NCBI RefSeq assembly: GCF_037975245.1
Contig: NC_092577.1
Coordinates: 26,597,398 to 26,661,397 of the forward strand
Direction of reading: 5' to 3'
DNA: 64,000 nt
DNA from: Apostichopus japonicus
Lineage: Eukaryota > Echinodermata > Holothuroidea > Aspidochirotida > Stichopodidae
In this document: positions 45,691 to 54,520 of the stretch, piece after piece
Layout of the letters: every line of letters begins with the position of its first letter
Position numbering within the stretch: the stretch's first letter is position 1
Notes under the pieces: generated by a model
What the model was told of the DNA's origin: nothing
Database searches by the model: none
What the model saw: the letters and a program-made list of their open reading frames with translations, nothing else
Translations under genes and position numbers: made by a program

Positions 45691-48600
45691 TACCGCACAT
45701 TCGATTTATCGGTATCGCAAATTCGGATAAATAGGTATCGCACATTCGATTAAACGGTATCGCACATTCGATTTATCGGTACCACAAATTCGATTAATCG
45801 GTATCGCACATTCGATTAAACGGTTTCGCACATTCGATTTATCGGTAACAAACGTTCGATTTATCGGTACCGCACATTCGATTTATCGGCACCGCACATT
45901 CTATTTATCGGTACCGCAATATCGATTTATCGGTATCGCACATTCGATTTATCGGTACCGCACATTCGATTTATCGGTATCGCAATATCGATTTATCGGT
46001 ACCGCAATATCGATTTATTGGTATGGCACATTCGATTTATCGGTACGGTACCGCAAATTCTATTTATCGGTATCGCAAATTCGATTAATCGGTATCGCAC
46101 ATTCGATTAAACGGTATCGCACATTCGATTTATCGGTAACAAACGTTCGATTTATCGGTACCGCACATTCGATTTATCGGCACCGCACATTCGATTTATC
46201 GGTAACAAACGTTCGATTTATCGGTACCGCACATTCGATTTATCGGCACCGCACATTCGATTTATCGGTACCACAATATCGATTTATCGGTATCGCACAT
46301 ACGATTTATCGGTACCGCACATTCGATTTATCGGTACCGCACATTCGATTTATCGGTATCGCACATTCGATTTATCGTTTTCGCACGTTCGATTTATCGA
46401 TACCGCACATTCGATTTATCGGTATCGCACGTTCGATTTATCGATACCGCACATTCGATTTATCGGTATCGCAAATTCGGATAAATAGGTATCGCACATT
46501 CGATTAAACGGTATCGCACATTCGATTTATCGGTACCACAAATTCGATTAATCGGTATCGCACATTCGATTAAACGGTATCGCACATTCGATTTATCGGT
46601 AACAAACGTTCGATTTATCGGTACCGCACATTCGATTTATCGGTACCGCACATTCGAGTTATCGGTACCGCACTTTCGATTTATCGGTACCGCACATTCA
46701 ATTAATCGGTATCGCAAATTCGATTAATCGGTATTGCACATTCGATTAAACGGTATCGCACATTCGATTTATCGGTAACGCACATTCGATTTATCGGTAC
46801 CGCACCTTCGATTCATCAGTACCGCACATTCGACTTATCGGTATCGTAAATTTAATAATCGGTATCGCGCATTCGATTTATCGGTATCGCACCTTCGATT
46901 TATCGGTCCCGCACAATCGATTTATAGGTATCGCAATATCGATTAATCGGTCTCGCACATTCTATTTATCGGTACCGCACTTTCGATTTATTGGTACCAC
47001 ATATTCGATATTTCGTTTTCGCACGTTCGATTTATCGGTACCGCACATTCGATTTATCGGTCCCACACAATCGATTCATCAGTACCGCACATTCGACTTA
47101 TCGATATCGTAAATTCAATTGATCGGTATCGCGCATTCGATTTATCGGTATCGCACATTCGATTTATCGGCACCGCACATTCGATTTATCGGTACCGAAA
47201 TATCGATTAATCGGTATCGCACATACGATTTATCGGTACCGCACATTTGATTTATCGGTACCGCACATTCGATTTATCGGTATCGCATATTCGATTAATC
47301 GGTACCGCACATTCGATTTATCGGTACCGCACATTCGATTTATCGGTATCGCAAATTCGGATAAATAGGTATCGCACATTCGATTAAACGGTATCGCACA
47401 TTCGATTTATCGGTACCGCAATATCGATTTATCGGTATCGCATATTCGATTAATCGGTACCGCACATTCGATTTATCGGTACCGCACATTCGATTTATCG
47501 GTATCGCAAATTCGATTAATCGGTATCGCACATTCGATTAAACGGTATCGCACATTCGATTTATCGGTATCGCAAATTCGGATAAATAGGTATCGCACAT
47601 TCGATTAAACGGTATCGCACATTCGATTTATCGGTACCGCAATATCGATTTATCGGTATCGCGAATTCGATTTATCGGTACCGCACATTCGATTTATCGG
47701 TACCGCAATATCGATTTATTGGTATCGCACATTCGATTGACCGGTATCGCACATTCGATTTATCGGCATCGCACATTCGATTTATCGGTACCGCAATATC
47801 GATTTATCGGTATGGCACATTCGATTTATCGGTACGGTACCTCACATCGATTTATCGGTATCGCAAATTCGATTAATCGGTATCGCACATTCGATTAAAC
47901 GGTATCGCACATTCGATTTATCGGTAACGCACATTCGATTTATCGGTATCGCACTTTCGATTTTTCGTTCCCGCACAATCGATTTATCGGTACCGTACAT
48001 TCGATTAATCGGTCTCGCACATTCGATTTATCGGTAGCGCACATTCGATTTATCGGTACCGCAATATCGATTTATCGGTATCGCACATTCCATTGATCGG
48101 CACCGCACATTCGATTTATCGGTACCGCAATATCGATTTATCGGTCCCGCACAATCGATTTATAGGTATCGCACATTCGATTAATCGGTCTCGCACATTC
48201 GATTTATCGGCACCGCACATTCGATTTATCGGTACCGCACATTCGATTTATCGGTACCGCACATTCGATTTATCGGTATCGCACAATCGATTAATCGGTC
48301 TCGTACATTCGATTGATCGGTAGCGCACAATCGATTTATCGGTATCGCACATTCCATTTATTGGCACTGCACATCCGATTTATCGGTATCGCACATTCGA
48401 TTTATCGCTACCGCACATTCGATTTATCGGTACCGCACATTCGATTTATCGGTACCGCACAATCGATTTATCGGTACCGCACATTCCATTTATCGGTATC
48501 GTACGTTCGATTTATCGTTTTCGCACGTTCGATTTATCGATACCGCACATTCGATTTATCGGTCCCGCACAATCGATTTATACCGCACATTCTATTTATC

Positions 48601-49766
48601 GGTACCGCAATATCGATTTATCGGTATCGCACATTCGATTTATCGGTACCGCACATTCGATTTATCGGTATCGCAATATCGATTTATCGGTACCGCACAT
48701 TCGATTTATCGGTATCGCAAATTCGGATAAATAGGTATCGCACATTCGATTAAACGGTATCGCACATTCGATTTATCGGTATCGCAAATTCGGATAAATA
48801 GGTATCGCACATTCGATTAAACGGTATCGCACATTCGATTTATCGGTACCGCAATATCGATTTATCGGTATCGCACATTCTATTTATCGGTATCGTACAT
48901 TCGAATTACCGATATCGCACATTCCATTTATCGGCACCGCACATTCGATTTATCGGTACCGCACATTCTATTTATCGGTATCGCACAATCGATTAATCGG
49001 TCTCGTACATTCGATTGATCGGTAGCGCACAATCGATTTATCGGTATCGCACATTCCATTTATTGGCACTGCACATCCGATTTATCGGTATCGCACATTC
49101 GATTTATCGCTACCGCACATTCGATTTATCGGTACCGCACATTCGATTTATCGGTACCGCACAATCGATTTATCGGTACCGCACATTCCATTTATCGGTA
49201 TCGTACGTTCGATTTATCGTTTTCGCACGTTCGATTTATCGATACCGCACATTCGATTTATCGGTCCCGCACAATCGATTTATACCGCACATTCGACTTA
49301 TCGGTATCGTAAATTTAATTATCGGTATCGCGCATTCGATTTATCGGTATCGCACCTTCGATTTATGGGTCCCGCACAATCGATTTATAGGTATCACAAT
49401 ATCGATTAATCGGTCTCGCACATTCGAATTATCGGTACCGCACTTTCGATTTATTGGTACCGCATATTCGATTTTTCGTTTTCGCACGTTCGATTTATCG
49501 GTACCGCACATTCGATTTATCGGTCCCACACAATCTATTTATCAGTACCGCACATTCGATTTATCGGTAACGCACATTCGATTTATCGTTTTCGCACGTT
49601 CGATTTATCGATACCGCACATTCGATTTATCGGTATCGCAAATTCGGATAAATAGGTATCGCACATTCGATTAAACGGTATCGCACATTCGATTTATCGG
49701 TACCACAAATTCGATTAATCGGTATCGCACATTCGATTAAACGGTTTCGCACATTCGATTTATCGG

Positions 49767-49768
49767 TA
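49767..49768. repeat. target site duplication TA (left)
   Basis: TA directly before the left terminus. The equivalent unoccupied sequence in other array copies (for example 10707-10708) has a single TA between CGG and ACAAACG. Confidence 0.9.
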
Positions 49769-49781
49769 CTCTCTTAAAATG
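49769..49781 (+). repeat. left terminal inverted repeat
   Basis: CTCTCTTAAAATG, a perfect 13-bp match to the reverse complement of 54506-54518. After two non-matching bases the similarity resumes with AGACTGAA at both ends, so the functional terminus is probably at least 23 bp. Confidence 0.95.
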
Positions 49782-49783
49782 AG

Positions 49784-50064
49784 AGACTGAAATTTCAGTC
49801 TAATCGACTGAAATTTCAGTCTAATGATGGATGGGATAAGGGATCAGACTACTTAGACTGAATTCCAGTCTGAAATGTAAAGACTGAAGGTCAGTCTTAA
49901 TTAGACTAAATACTCTTCAGTCTAATAGACTGAAAATCAAAGCACTTTAGACTGAACAGTCAGCAGTTTAGACTGATTTATCGCAGCACCAGTCTTAATA
50001 AGATTGAATACTTTCAGTCTATAAGACTGATATCAGACTGAACAGTCGGTCCTTTAGACTGAAT
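49784..50064. repeat. left subterminal GACTGA/TCAGTC cluster
   Basis: About 280 bp holding roughly ten GACTGA and five TCAGTC hexamers plus several one-mismatch forms, usually in the context TTAGACTGAA or TTCAGTCTAA. The first pair makes a perfect 18-bp palindrome, AGACTGAAATTTCAGTCT (49784-49801). A second copy of its 16-bp core is at 49806-49821. Clustered short subterminal motifs in both orientations are typical of transposase binding regions. That role is inferred. Confidence 0.85.
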
Positions 50065-51549
50065 TATTACACATCACAGCTATACTGTCAATTTTATAAA
50101 TTGCAAATTCTGGATTGAACAAGCTTTTCTATAGATCCTCCGTGTTGGCTAAGTGCTGGAATTCTTCAATAAAGATGCAGTTAAGGTCATCAAGACAACA
50201 TTCAATGATCTGTTAATGCAGGGGAATTTACTGAAAGGTGCTACTTCATGGAGTGACTTCACCTTCACATCCAATCATGTTAGGCTATAAAGACCAGAAA
50301 ATCATTGTGACAGTCACACACAAAGTACATTAAAAATGGTATTCCATCAAGAAATATAATTGTCAATATCCACCGAACAGTAATTTTATTCCCACTAACC
50401 CACTTATATATTCTTATATAATTTTTAATATATTAAAAAAAACAGAAATCAAAACTACAATATTCTGAGGGATGTTCAACAAAACATGTTATCTTTGCAA
50501 CAAACGTTCAAATTATAAAGATACTTTACATAACAGTGACATATTTTCAGTTCAATATTAATCTGTCAAATTTCTGCTTGAATTGGGCCTGGATCTAAAA
50601 TGTTCTTTAATTTTTTTGGAAAGGATTAGGTGAGCTGAGAACAGATCAGTGGTGTCGCCAATGGGTGGCCTGGGGAACCCCTCCCCCGAGAAGGAATTCA
50701 CAAATAGACATATCACCAACCAAGATTCAAATGTCTGGCAACACCACTGTAACAGAAAGCACTTTAAATTCTTTGTATGTCACCACCAGGTGGTAATACC
50801 CTGGAATTCATTGACAACACAGCTGTAAATTGAGTGGTTATATACCCAGCTGATCCCATCTCCCGATCTCACTGAACTTTAAATTTTCCACTGTAAAGGA
50901 TATAGTAACTATACGATCCTGCCTTTACAAAAGGGATATGATGGAAACACGACGATAGTACAATGGATCTGGTACATTGCCTTTTTTCCAGTTGTGAATC
51001 ATTAATATATAGTAGCAACAATTTTCTTAGAATGATTTCAAAATGGGGAAAACATATGACAACTTTTCAGCAGGTTATTTATAAAATATTAGGAATGGTC
51101 AAACTATATATCAGTGCGGTGAACATTTAATACTTTGTGTTTCAATGATATAGATTGGCGATTGCTGAAAGTCATTATCCAGCACACACAAAACAACATA
51201 CTACAAGCAGTTAACAGAATGGCACAAACTTCATAATGGCTATTAGATAAACATGAACTATTATATACTGCATTCACGATTTCATGATATGGCATTCATA
51301 TAAAGCAAATTTGTATGCAAAAACAGTACATGTGACTATTATACCACCCTCAATTATTTCTTAACTTTCTGATAGTAATCATATATAGTGATTTTGATTG
51401 GGATTTCAATCAAATTTTAAAGTTTTATAAATTATCTCATGTGAATCCTTTAATGTCGGCCTCTAGCTGAAAAAGAAATGTCACTCGAGAGTCGACTAAA
51501 AAATTGAAAACAGTTTTGACTCATTACATCACTAAAATTTTAAAAAAAT
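50065..51549. other. transposon interior, left part, no recognised gene
   Basis: AT-rich unique-looking sequence. The longest open frame is about 63 codons on the minus strand (51295-51104), without recognisable domain, codon signature or splice context. A slightly more GC-rich patch at 50640-50860 contains CACCACCAGGTGGT and might be an old repeat fragment. Stretches such as 50401-50460 are low-complexity A/T. If the minus-strand gene is real, this would be its 3' flank. Confidence 0.6.
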
Positions 51550-51563
51550 GGGGGGGGGGGGGG
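51550..51563 (+). repeat. poly-G tract (14 G)
   Basis: Fourteen consecutive G after an A-rich run in the otherwise AT-rich transposon interior. It is a simple repeat likely to vary in length; the exact count may suffer from sequencing error. Confidence 0.85.
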
Positions 51564-52039
51564 AATAATGAGGAAAGGATATTCTCAAATGGAATTTTCT
51601 ACAGTTACTGACTTTATAATAAACAGGTTACTTGCTTTTCATGGAACAAATTATGGAATATTGTGCACCATAAATAATATTAGCTTAATTAATTGCTTAA
51701 TTAAATAAACCTTCAACATAGTGAGTGCAGTGAAATGTAGGAACATTAAAGTAAACATTAAAATAACATGCTCGAAAAATCATACAACAAAGTTTTTTTG
51801 GCAACTAGGTGTTTGTTTAATTACATTCATAATTAGATCAGTATCATTAAAAAACATTTTTAAAAACCAAAAATCAATTAAATATTTATTTCTGGAGCCC
51901 TCCCTATTCATATAAAACTGTTTGTAAACTCCGGGTAATCAATTTAACGTTTTAGGGTATGTGTTAGTTACTCCTTAAAGGCATTGAAGATTTGTCCCAA
52001 ACAGCATGCAGCCATCTGAAAAAGTTAACTTTCTGTTGC
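51564..52039. other. transposon interior, AT-rich, no recognised gene
   Basis: Very AT-rich, with A-runs around 51840-51890. A 64-codon + strand frame at 51721-51915 is compositionally low-complexity and starts with GTG rather than ATG; I do not consider it coding. Minus-strand AATAAA-like signals occur here (TTTATT near 51887 on the + strand) and could serve as polyadenylation signals for the minus-strand gene remnant. Confidence 0.5.
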
Positions 52040-52420
52040 TTGCAAGTGATGTTTGTTCGTGTCGCTAAAAAAGACAGACAGTAATGAAACGTGATACCTT
52101 GATATCTTTAGCTGGACCTGAGATGTTCATCGCTGTATCGTTTATACACTGTGCTGTGGGTATTGACCGTAGCTGTATGTACTGACTGTACACTAGTGTC
52201 TAATTACCGACGGTAGCAAGCTGTGTTTGTATTTTCTGGGATCGATGGCAGTGTCTAACACTTCTGTTACACCTCATTCGAAACTAGGTCAGATTACCGG
52301 CATTAGACGTTCTTTTTGCACGAGTCTTCACACCCTTTTAAAGCTACTCCATGCTGACACAGGTGGTTCCGGACTACAGAGCAATAAAAAAGTAACATTC
52401 ACTCCTTGAAGTAACTCCAT
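52040..52420 (+). other. higher-complexity segment, possible dispersed repeat or LTR-like fragment
   Basis: This stretch is less AT-rich than its surroundings, has a GTTTATACACTG motif near 52139 and AATAAA at 52383-52388 on the + strand, and ends where the decayed coding block begins. ACTCCATGCTG occurs near 52346 and again near 52412. The texture suggests an inserted dispersed repeat or a solo-LTR-like fragment, but I found no convincing TG...CA ends or flanking duplication. A 60-codon + strand frame at 52227-52409 has no recognisable domain. Confidence 0.3.
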
Positions 52421-52710
52421 GCTGGCTGCCCTTATAGATGTGGCATGGATACGGACGAGAGACTTCACTTCTGTTGGTTGCAAAATTCCATACACCATGG
52501 AAGCATGGAACTCACAAAACTAGTGTTGTAGAGGGGGAGCATAGTCTATGTAAAATGTATGTTCTACGCCTCTGTCCCAGCTGGAATGGCCAGTTTATCT
52601 GCCACAATGAAGAATTGTTTGGGGTTCAATTCTGGTCCAAGAGATAGGATGAAAGGCTGTCAATATTGTCCTTGTCTGCCCTGTGCTGCACTCTCAATAT
52701 CTGTGCCCTC
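52421..52710 (-). pseudogene. decayed 3' coding block of a spliced protein gene
   Basis: A splice acceptor (CACCAAACAG) precedes 52710 on the minus strand. The frame then reads EGTDIESAAQGRQGQY, a TGA stop (52662-52660), and continues in the same frame with QPFILSLGPEL, FFIVADKLAIPAGTEA, to TAG at 52566-52564. A shift of frame at 52567 restores coding with HTFYIDYAPPLQH, a TAG (52522-52520), then EFHASMVYGI, QPTEVKSLVR and HATSIRA. Protein-like composition carrying on across two stops and one frameshift indicates a once-coding sequence that has decayed. From memory, this C-terminal pattern (QPFI.., IPAG.., Y..L..F..F....VYGI..PTEVK) resembles uncharacterised proteins common in fish and marine invertebrates, some with SAM-like N-termini, but I cannot verify that. 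The exon frame starts in phase 0 and does not join exon 54071-54002 directly, so intermediate exons are missing or unrecognised. Confidence 0.5.
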
Positions 52711-53320
52711 CTGTTTGGTGAAGATAAAAATAAATGTGATAAAGGACAAGCAATATAGTATAAATCAAAACATTCTTAAAAAAAGATATGTTGAGAGGTA
52801 GAGAGACTAGACTAGAATAATATTTAGGAGAGAATGGAGAAACAAGAACATGACTGGCATTGTACAAAGGAGATATATCAATTCACGATAGGCAGCAATA
52901 TGTCATCCATGGCGGGTGAGATGTGTTATGTGAAGGTGGATTCAAATTCAACCTAACATTTATGGGTTATCATGTTGATTTTGGCAGGTACATGGTTACC
53001 AAGCAAGGTTTGTTGTTAGTTGTTTTCAGAAATTTCTCTTTTTAAGAATAAATTGTTCATGACATCTCCTGATTCCATTACATCAGCATAGAAAACCAGT
53101 GAACAAGGAATATGATTTACATTTTAGCCTACTGATTTCACTAATATGTCTATCTGCTTGTAAAAGAAACTGATTTCATAACATTAGTGAATGGTAATAT
53201 TACTGTAAAATCTTATAATAAAGACTGATGGCCCACTATATGTTTAATAAAATAACAAAAGCATACCAATTCTTTTCCAGTTTCCACATGATTTAAATAC
53301 AATGGTAATGGTTTAACAGA

Positions 53321-53845
53321 ATCGTGTTAGCTTCATGCTGTAATGGCTGTAGAAGTCACTACATTTTTTCAAATAATAAAGGGTGCTTACAATCTATGCA
53401 TAATAGTACTGTGTTTTGCAATTTCTTGAGCATTATTATGTTCAAGTATTTGTTATGAGGTTAACCTAGCCTAGATTCATTTGGGACGATCGAGTACATA
53501 TTGCAGTCCTGACAAGCGTGCTTATTCCCCCGACAATTGGGTTCATATGCAGGACAGGCGGGCTAATTTGCCCAACGATCTGGTACCGTGATAGCTTCAT
53601 GCTGTAATGGCTGTAGCAGTCACTACATTTTTCAAATAATTAAGGGTGCTTACAATCTATGCATAATAGTACTGTGTTTTGCAATTTCTTGAGCATTATG
53701 TCCAAGTATTTGTTATGAGGTTAACCTAGCCTAGATTCATTTTGGGACGATCGAGTACATACTGCAGGACAAGCGTGCTGATTTGCCCGACGATCGGGTA
53801 CATATGCAGGACCGGCGTGCTTATTCGCCCGACGATCGTGTTAAT
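53321..53845. repeat. 264-bp direct tandem duplication
   Basis: The segment starting near 53321 recurs at an offset of about 264 bp, from about 53585. Both copies contain TAGCTTCATGCTGTAATGGC, then GGTGCTTACAATCTATGCAT, GTTAACCTAGCCTAGATTCA and GGGACGATCGAGTACATA. A handful of substitutions and 1-3 bp indels separate them, so the duplication is not brand new. Each copy ends in a small tandem repeat of about 42 bp. Confidence 0.9.
53485..53845. repeat. 42-bp GACGATCG-type subrepeats
   Basis: Within each half of the duplication, a unit of about 42 bp beginning GACGATCG and ending in CCC (GTACATATGCAGGAC and GCGTGCTTATTCGCCC in its middle) occurs twice plus a partial copy. Unit starts are 53485, 53532 and 53574 in the first half, and 53746, 53789 and 53831 in the second. 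The units are more CpG-rich than their surroundings. Function unknown. Confidence 0.75.
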
Positions 53846-54001
53846 AGGCCCCACCAATTATAACAACAGCCTAGGCCCTATTTGCTATAGTACAGCCTAG
53901 CTAGGCCTACCTCGCGCACAAGCCTAGAATAACTAACGTTACGAACTGCCAAGCTTTTATTCTGTATTAATTGGAAAACAACAAAAAACATACATACATA
54001 C

Positions 54002-54071
54002 CCTCGAACACTGTTATCACTTCTTCGTGGAAACCTTTATTTGTAAGAAAAGTTCTTAAAGACTCAGCCAT
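54002..54071 (-). CDS. putative first coding exon of a spliced gene inside the transposon
   Basis: On the minus strand an ATG at 54071 has a good start context (G at -3, G at +4) and opens 23 codons beginning MAESLRTFLTNKG and ending EEVITVFE. Coding is followed at once by a splice donor, GAGG then GTATGT, with the intron starting at 54001. The exon is 70 nt, leaving phase 1. The peptide has the look of the first helices of a SAM-like N-terminal domain (FL, KGF, EEVI, FE spacing), but 23 residues cannot establish that. It lies about 450 bp inside the right end and reads inward. A decayed block farther in on the same strand may be the 3' part of the same gene. I could not identify the exons between. 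It could be the transposon's own gene or a captured host exon; a chance open frame is less likely given start, codons and donor together. Confidence 0.5.
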
Positions 54072-54400
54072 TGCTAATTTATAACCTTTACTCTAGCTTA
54101 GACATACGGTCGTCTGTCTCGTTCATGCCTAGCTGTGTGTACGGCGTGCGTACGTACAGTACAGCGAGTACCTGGCTAAGCGAAGAATATAGTAGTATAT
54201 ATGTACACAAGTTGTAGCGCTCGTTGTCACACTTATTTTTGTACGGCGTATTTGCAAGTTTTCGGATGACGTAGGCGCATTTCTGTTCTCTGATTGGATA
54301 CATTTTTCAGTGGAATACAGAGACTGAAAATGGTAAGATGACATGCCACATGTGATTAGCTGATTGGTTAATAAAGTCAGTCCAAAACAGCGACTGAACG
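54072..54400 (-). promoter_or_regulatory. promoter-like region upstream of the minus-strand exon
   Basis: Read on the minus strand, this segment has two CCAAT boxes (ATTGG on the + strand at 54293-54297 and 54363-54367, both in the context TGATTGG) and a CRE/ATF-like TACGTCA (complement of 54267-54273). All lie upstream of the ATG at 54071 and in the orientation that suits it. The segment is more CpG-rich than the rest of the element, for example around 54137-54155 and 54242-54280. No TATA box is obvious at a convincing distance. It overlaps the right subterminal cluster, so promoter and transposase-binding sites may be interleaved. The transcription start is unknown. Confidence 0.4.
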
Positions 54401-54503
54401 GTGTTACTGATAATACAGTCTAAGTAGAGTGTTTCTCAGTCTAAACTCAGTGTATAACACTGAAAAAAATTTCAGTCTCAAAGAAGACTGAATTCTTCAG
54501 TCT
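54321..54503. repeat. right subterminal GACTGA/TCAGTC cluster
   Basis: About 180 bp with roughly three GACTGA and four TCAGTC hexamers, sparser than the left cluster. The outermost pair forms an inverted repeat with arms AGACTGAA (54485-54492) and TTCAGTCT (54496-54503), separated by three bases. It sits the same two bases from the terminus as the left palindrome does. Probably the matching transposase-binding end. Confidence 0.8.
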
Positions 54504-54505
54504 AA

Positions 54506-54518
54506 CATTTTAAGAGAG
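54506..54518 (-). repeat. right terminal inverted repeat
   Basis: CATTTTAAGAGAG, the perfect complement of the left terminus. Reading inward, two spacer bases and then AGACTGAA mirror the left end, followed by TTCAGTCT. Confidence 0.95.
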
Positions 54519-54520
54519 TA
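54519..54520. repeat. target site duplication TA (right)
   Basis: TA directly after the right terminus, followed by ACAAACGTTCG, the expected continuation of the satellite variant interrupted at 49768. Confidence 0.9.

Larger units (their letters stand above)
1..49768. repeat. 22-bp satellite array, left block
   Basis: Uninterrupted tandem array of a 22-bp monomer whose consensus begins TACCGCACAT and ends TCGATTTATCGG. A near-equal variant has TATCGCACAT. Every stretch inspected has the same orientation. Recurrent variants include CAATATCG in place of CACATTCG, GGTAACAAACG, TTTTCGCACG, GATTAAACGG, a 23-bp form containing GGATAAATAGG, a 21-bp form containing GTAAATTTAATTATCGG, and an 18-bp form that loses one CGGT. 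These variants occur in conserved order, giving higher-order repeats. Open frames in this block are by-products of the repeat: the consensus + strand lacks stops, and the stops that occur lie in the GGATAAATAGG and GATTAAACGG variants. No gene, RNA gene or foreign sequence was seen. Confidence 0.98.
52713..54001 (-). other. intron-like interval between the two minus-strand coding blocks
   Basis: Bounded by the GTATGT donor at 54001 and the CACCAAACAG acceptor ending at 52711. I read the minus strand for further exons and found none I would defend; a short stretch around 53045-53100 has an acceptor-like site but no recognisable protein. The interval contains the 264-bp direct duplication described separately. 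Phase does not match between the outer blocks, so it probably holds more than one intron, or lost exons. Confidence 0.35.
49769..54518. mobile_element. DNA transposon with TA target duplication, no visible transposase
   Basis: A 4,750-bp insertion of non-satellite, AT-rich DNA in the array. Both ends carry the same 13-bp inverted repeat (CTCTCTTAAAATG at left, its complement at right) and are flanked by TA. Intact satellite copies read CGGTAACAAACG; here the left flank ends CGGTA and the right flank resumes TAACAAACG, so TA was duplicated. Dense GACTGA/TCAGTC motifs lie inside both ends. TA duplication fits Tc1/mariner-like superfamilies and a few others, but the termini do not let me name one. 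No open frame exceeds about 80 codons, and I recognise no transposase catalytic core. The interior has a decayed spliced gene on the minus strand, an internal duplication and a poly-G tract. It is best regarded as non-autonomous or a decayed autonomous copy. Confidence 0.93.

Noticed and set aside
1-49768. CRISPR array
   Set aside because: Repeats are directly contiguous 22-bp monomers with no unique spacers, no cas genes, and eukaryotic transposon context.
1-49768. Telomeric repeat
   Set aside because: The unit is 22 bp and not G-rich on one strand, with many higher-order variants; it does not resemble known short telomere repeats.
51104-51295. 63-codon minus-strand frame in the transposon
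   Set aside because: No domain, splice signals or protein-like conservation recognisable; the length is unremarkable for AT-rich non-coding DNA.
52040-52420. Solo LTR call
   Set aside because: AATAAA and a TATA-like motif are present, but I could not find paired TG...CA ends with a short target duplication.
52438-52801. Overlapping + strand frames of 69 and 80 codons
   Set aside because: They lie antisense to the decayed minus-strand coding block, which gives a better explanation of the open stretches.
54088-54344. Two overlapping 71-codon minus-strand frames near the right end
   Set aside because: They lie in the promoter-like and subterminal region upstream of the ATG at 54071, overlap each other in different frames, and show no protein signature.
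49769-54518. Viral or retroviral insertion
   Set aside because: The short perfect inverted termini and TA duplication fit a cut-and-paste DNA transposon. No polymerase, capsid or integrase coding is visible.
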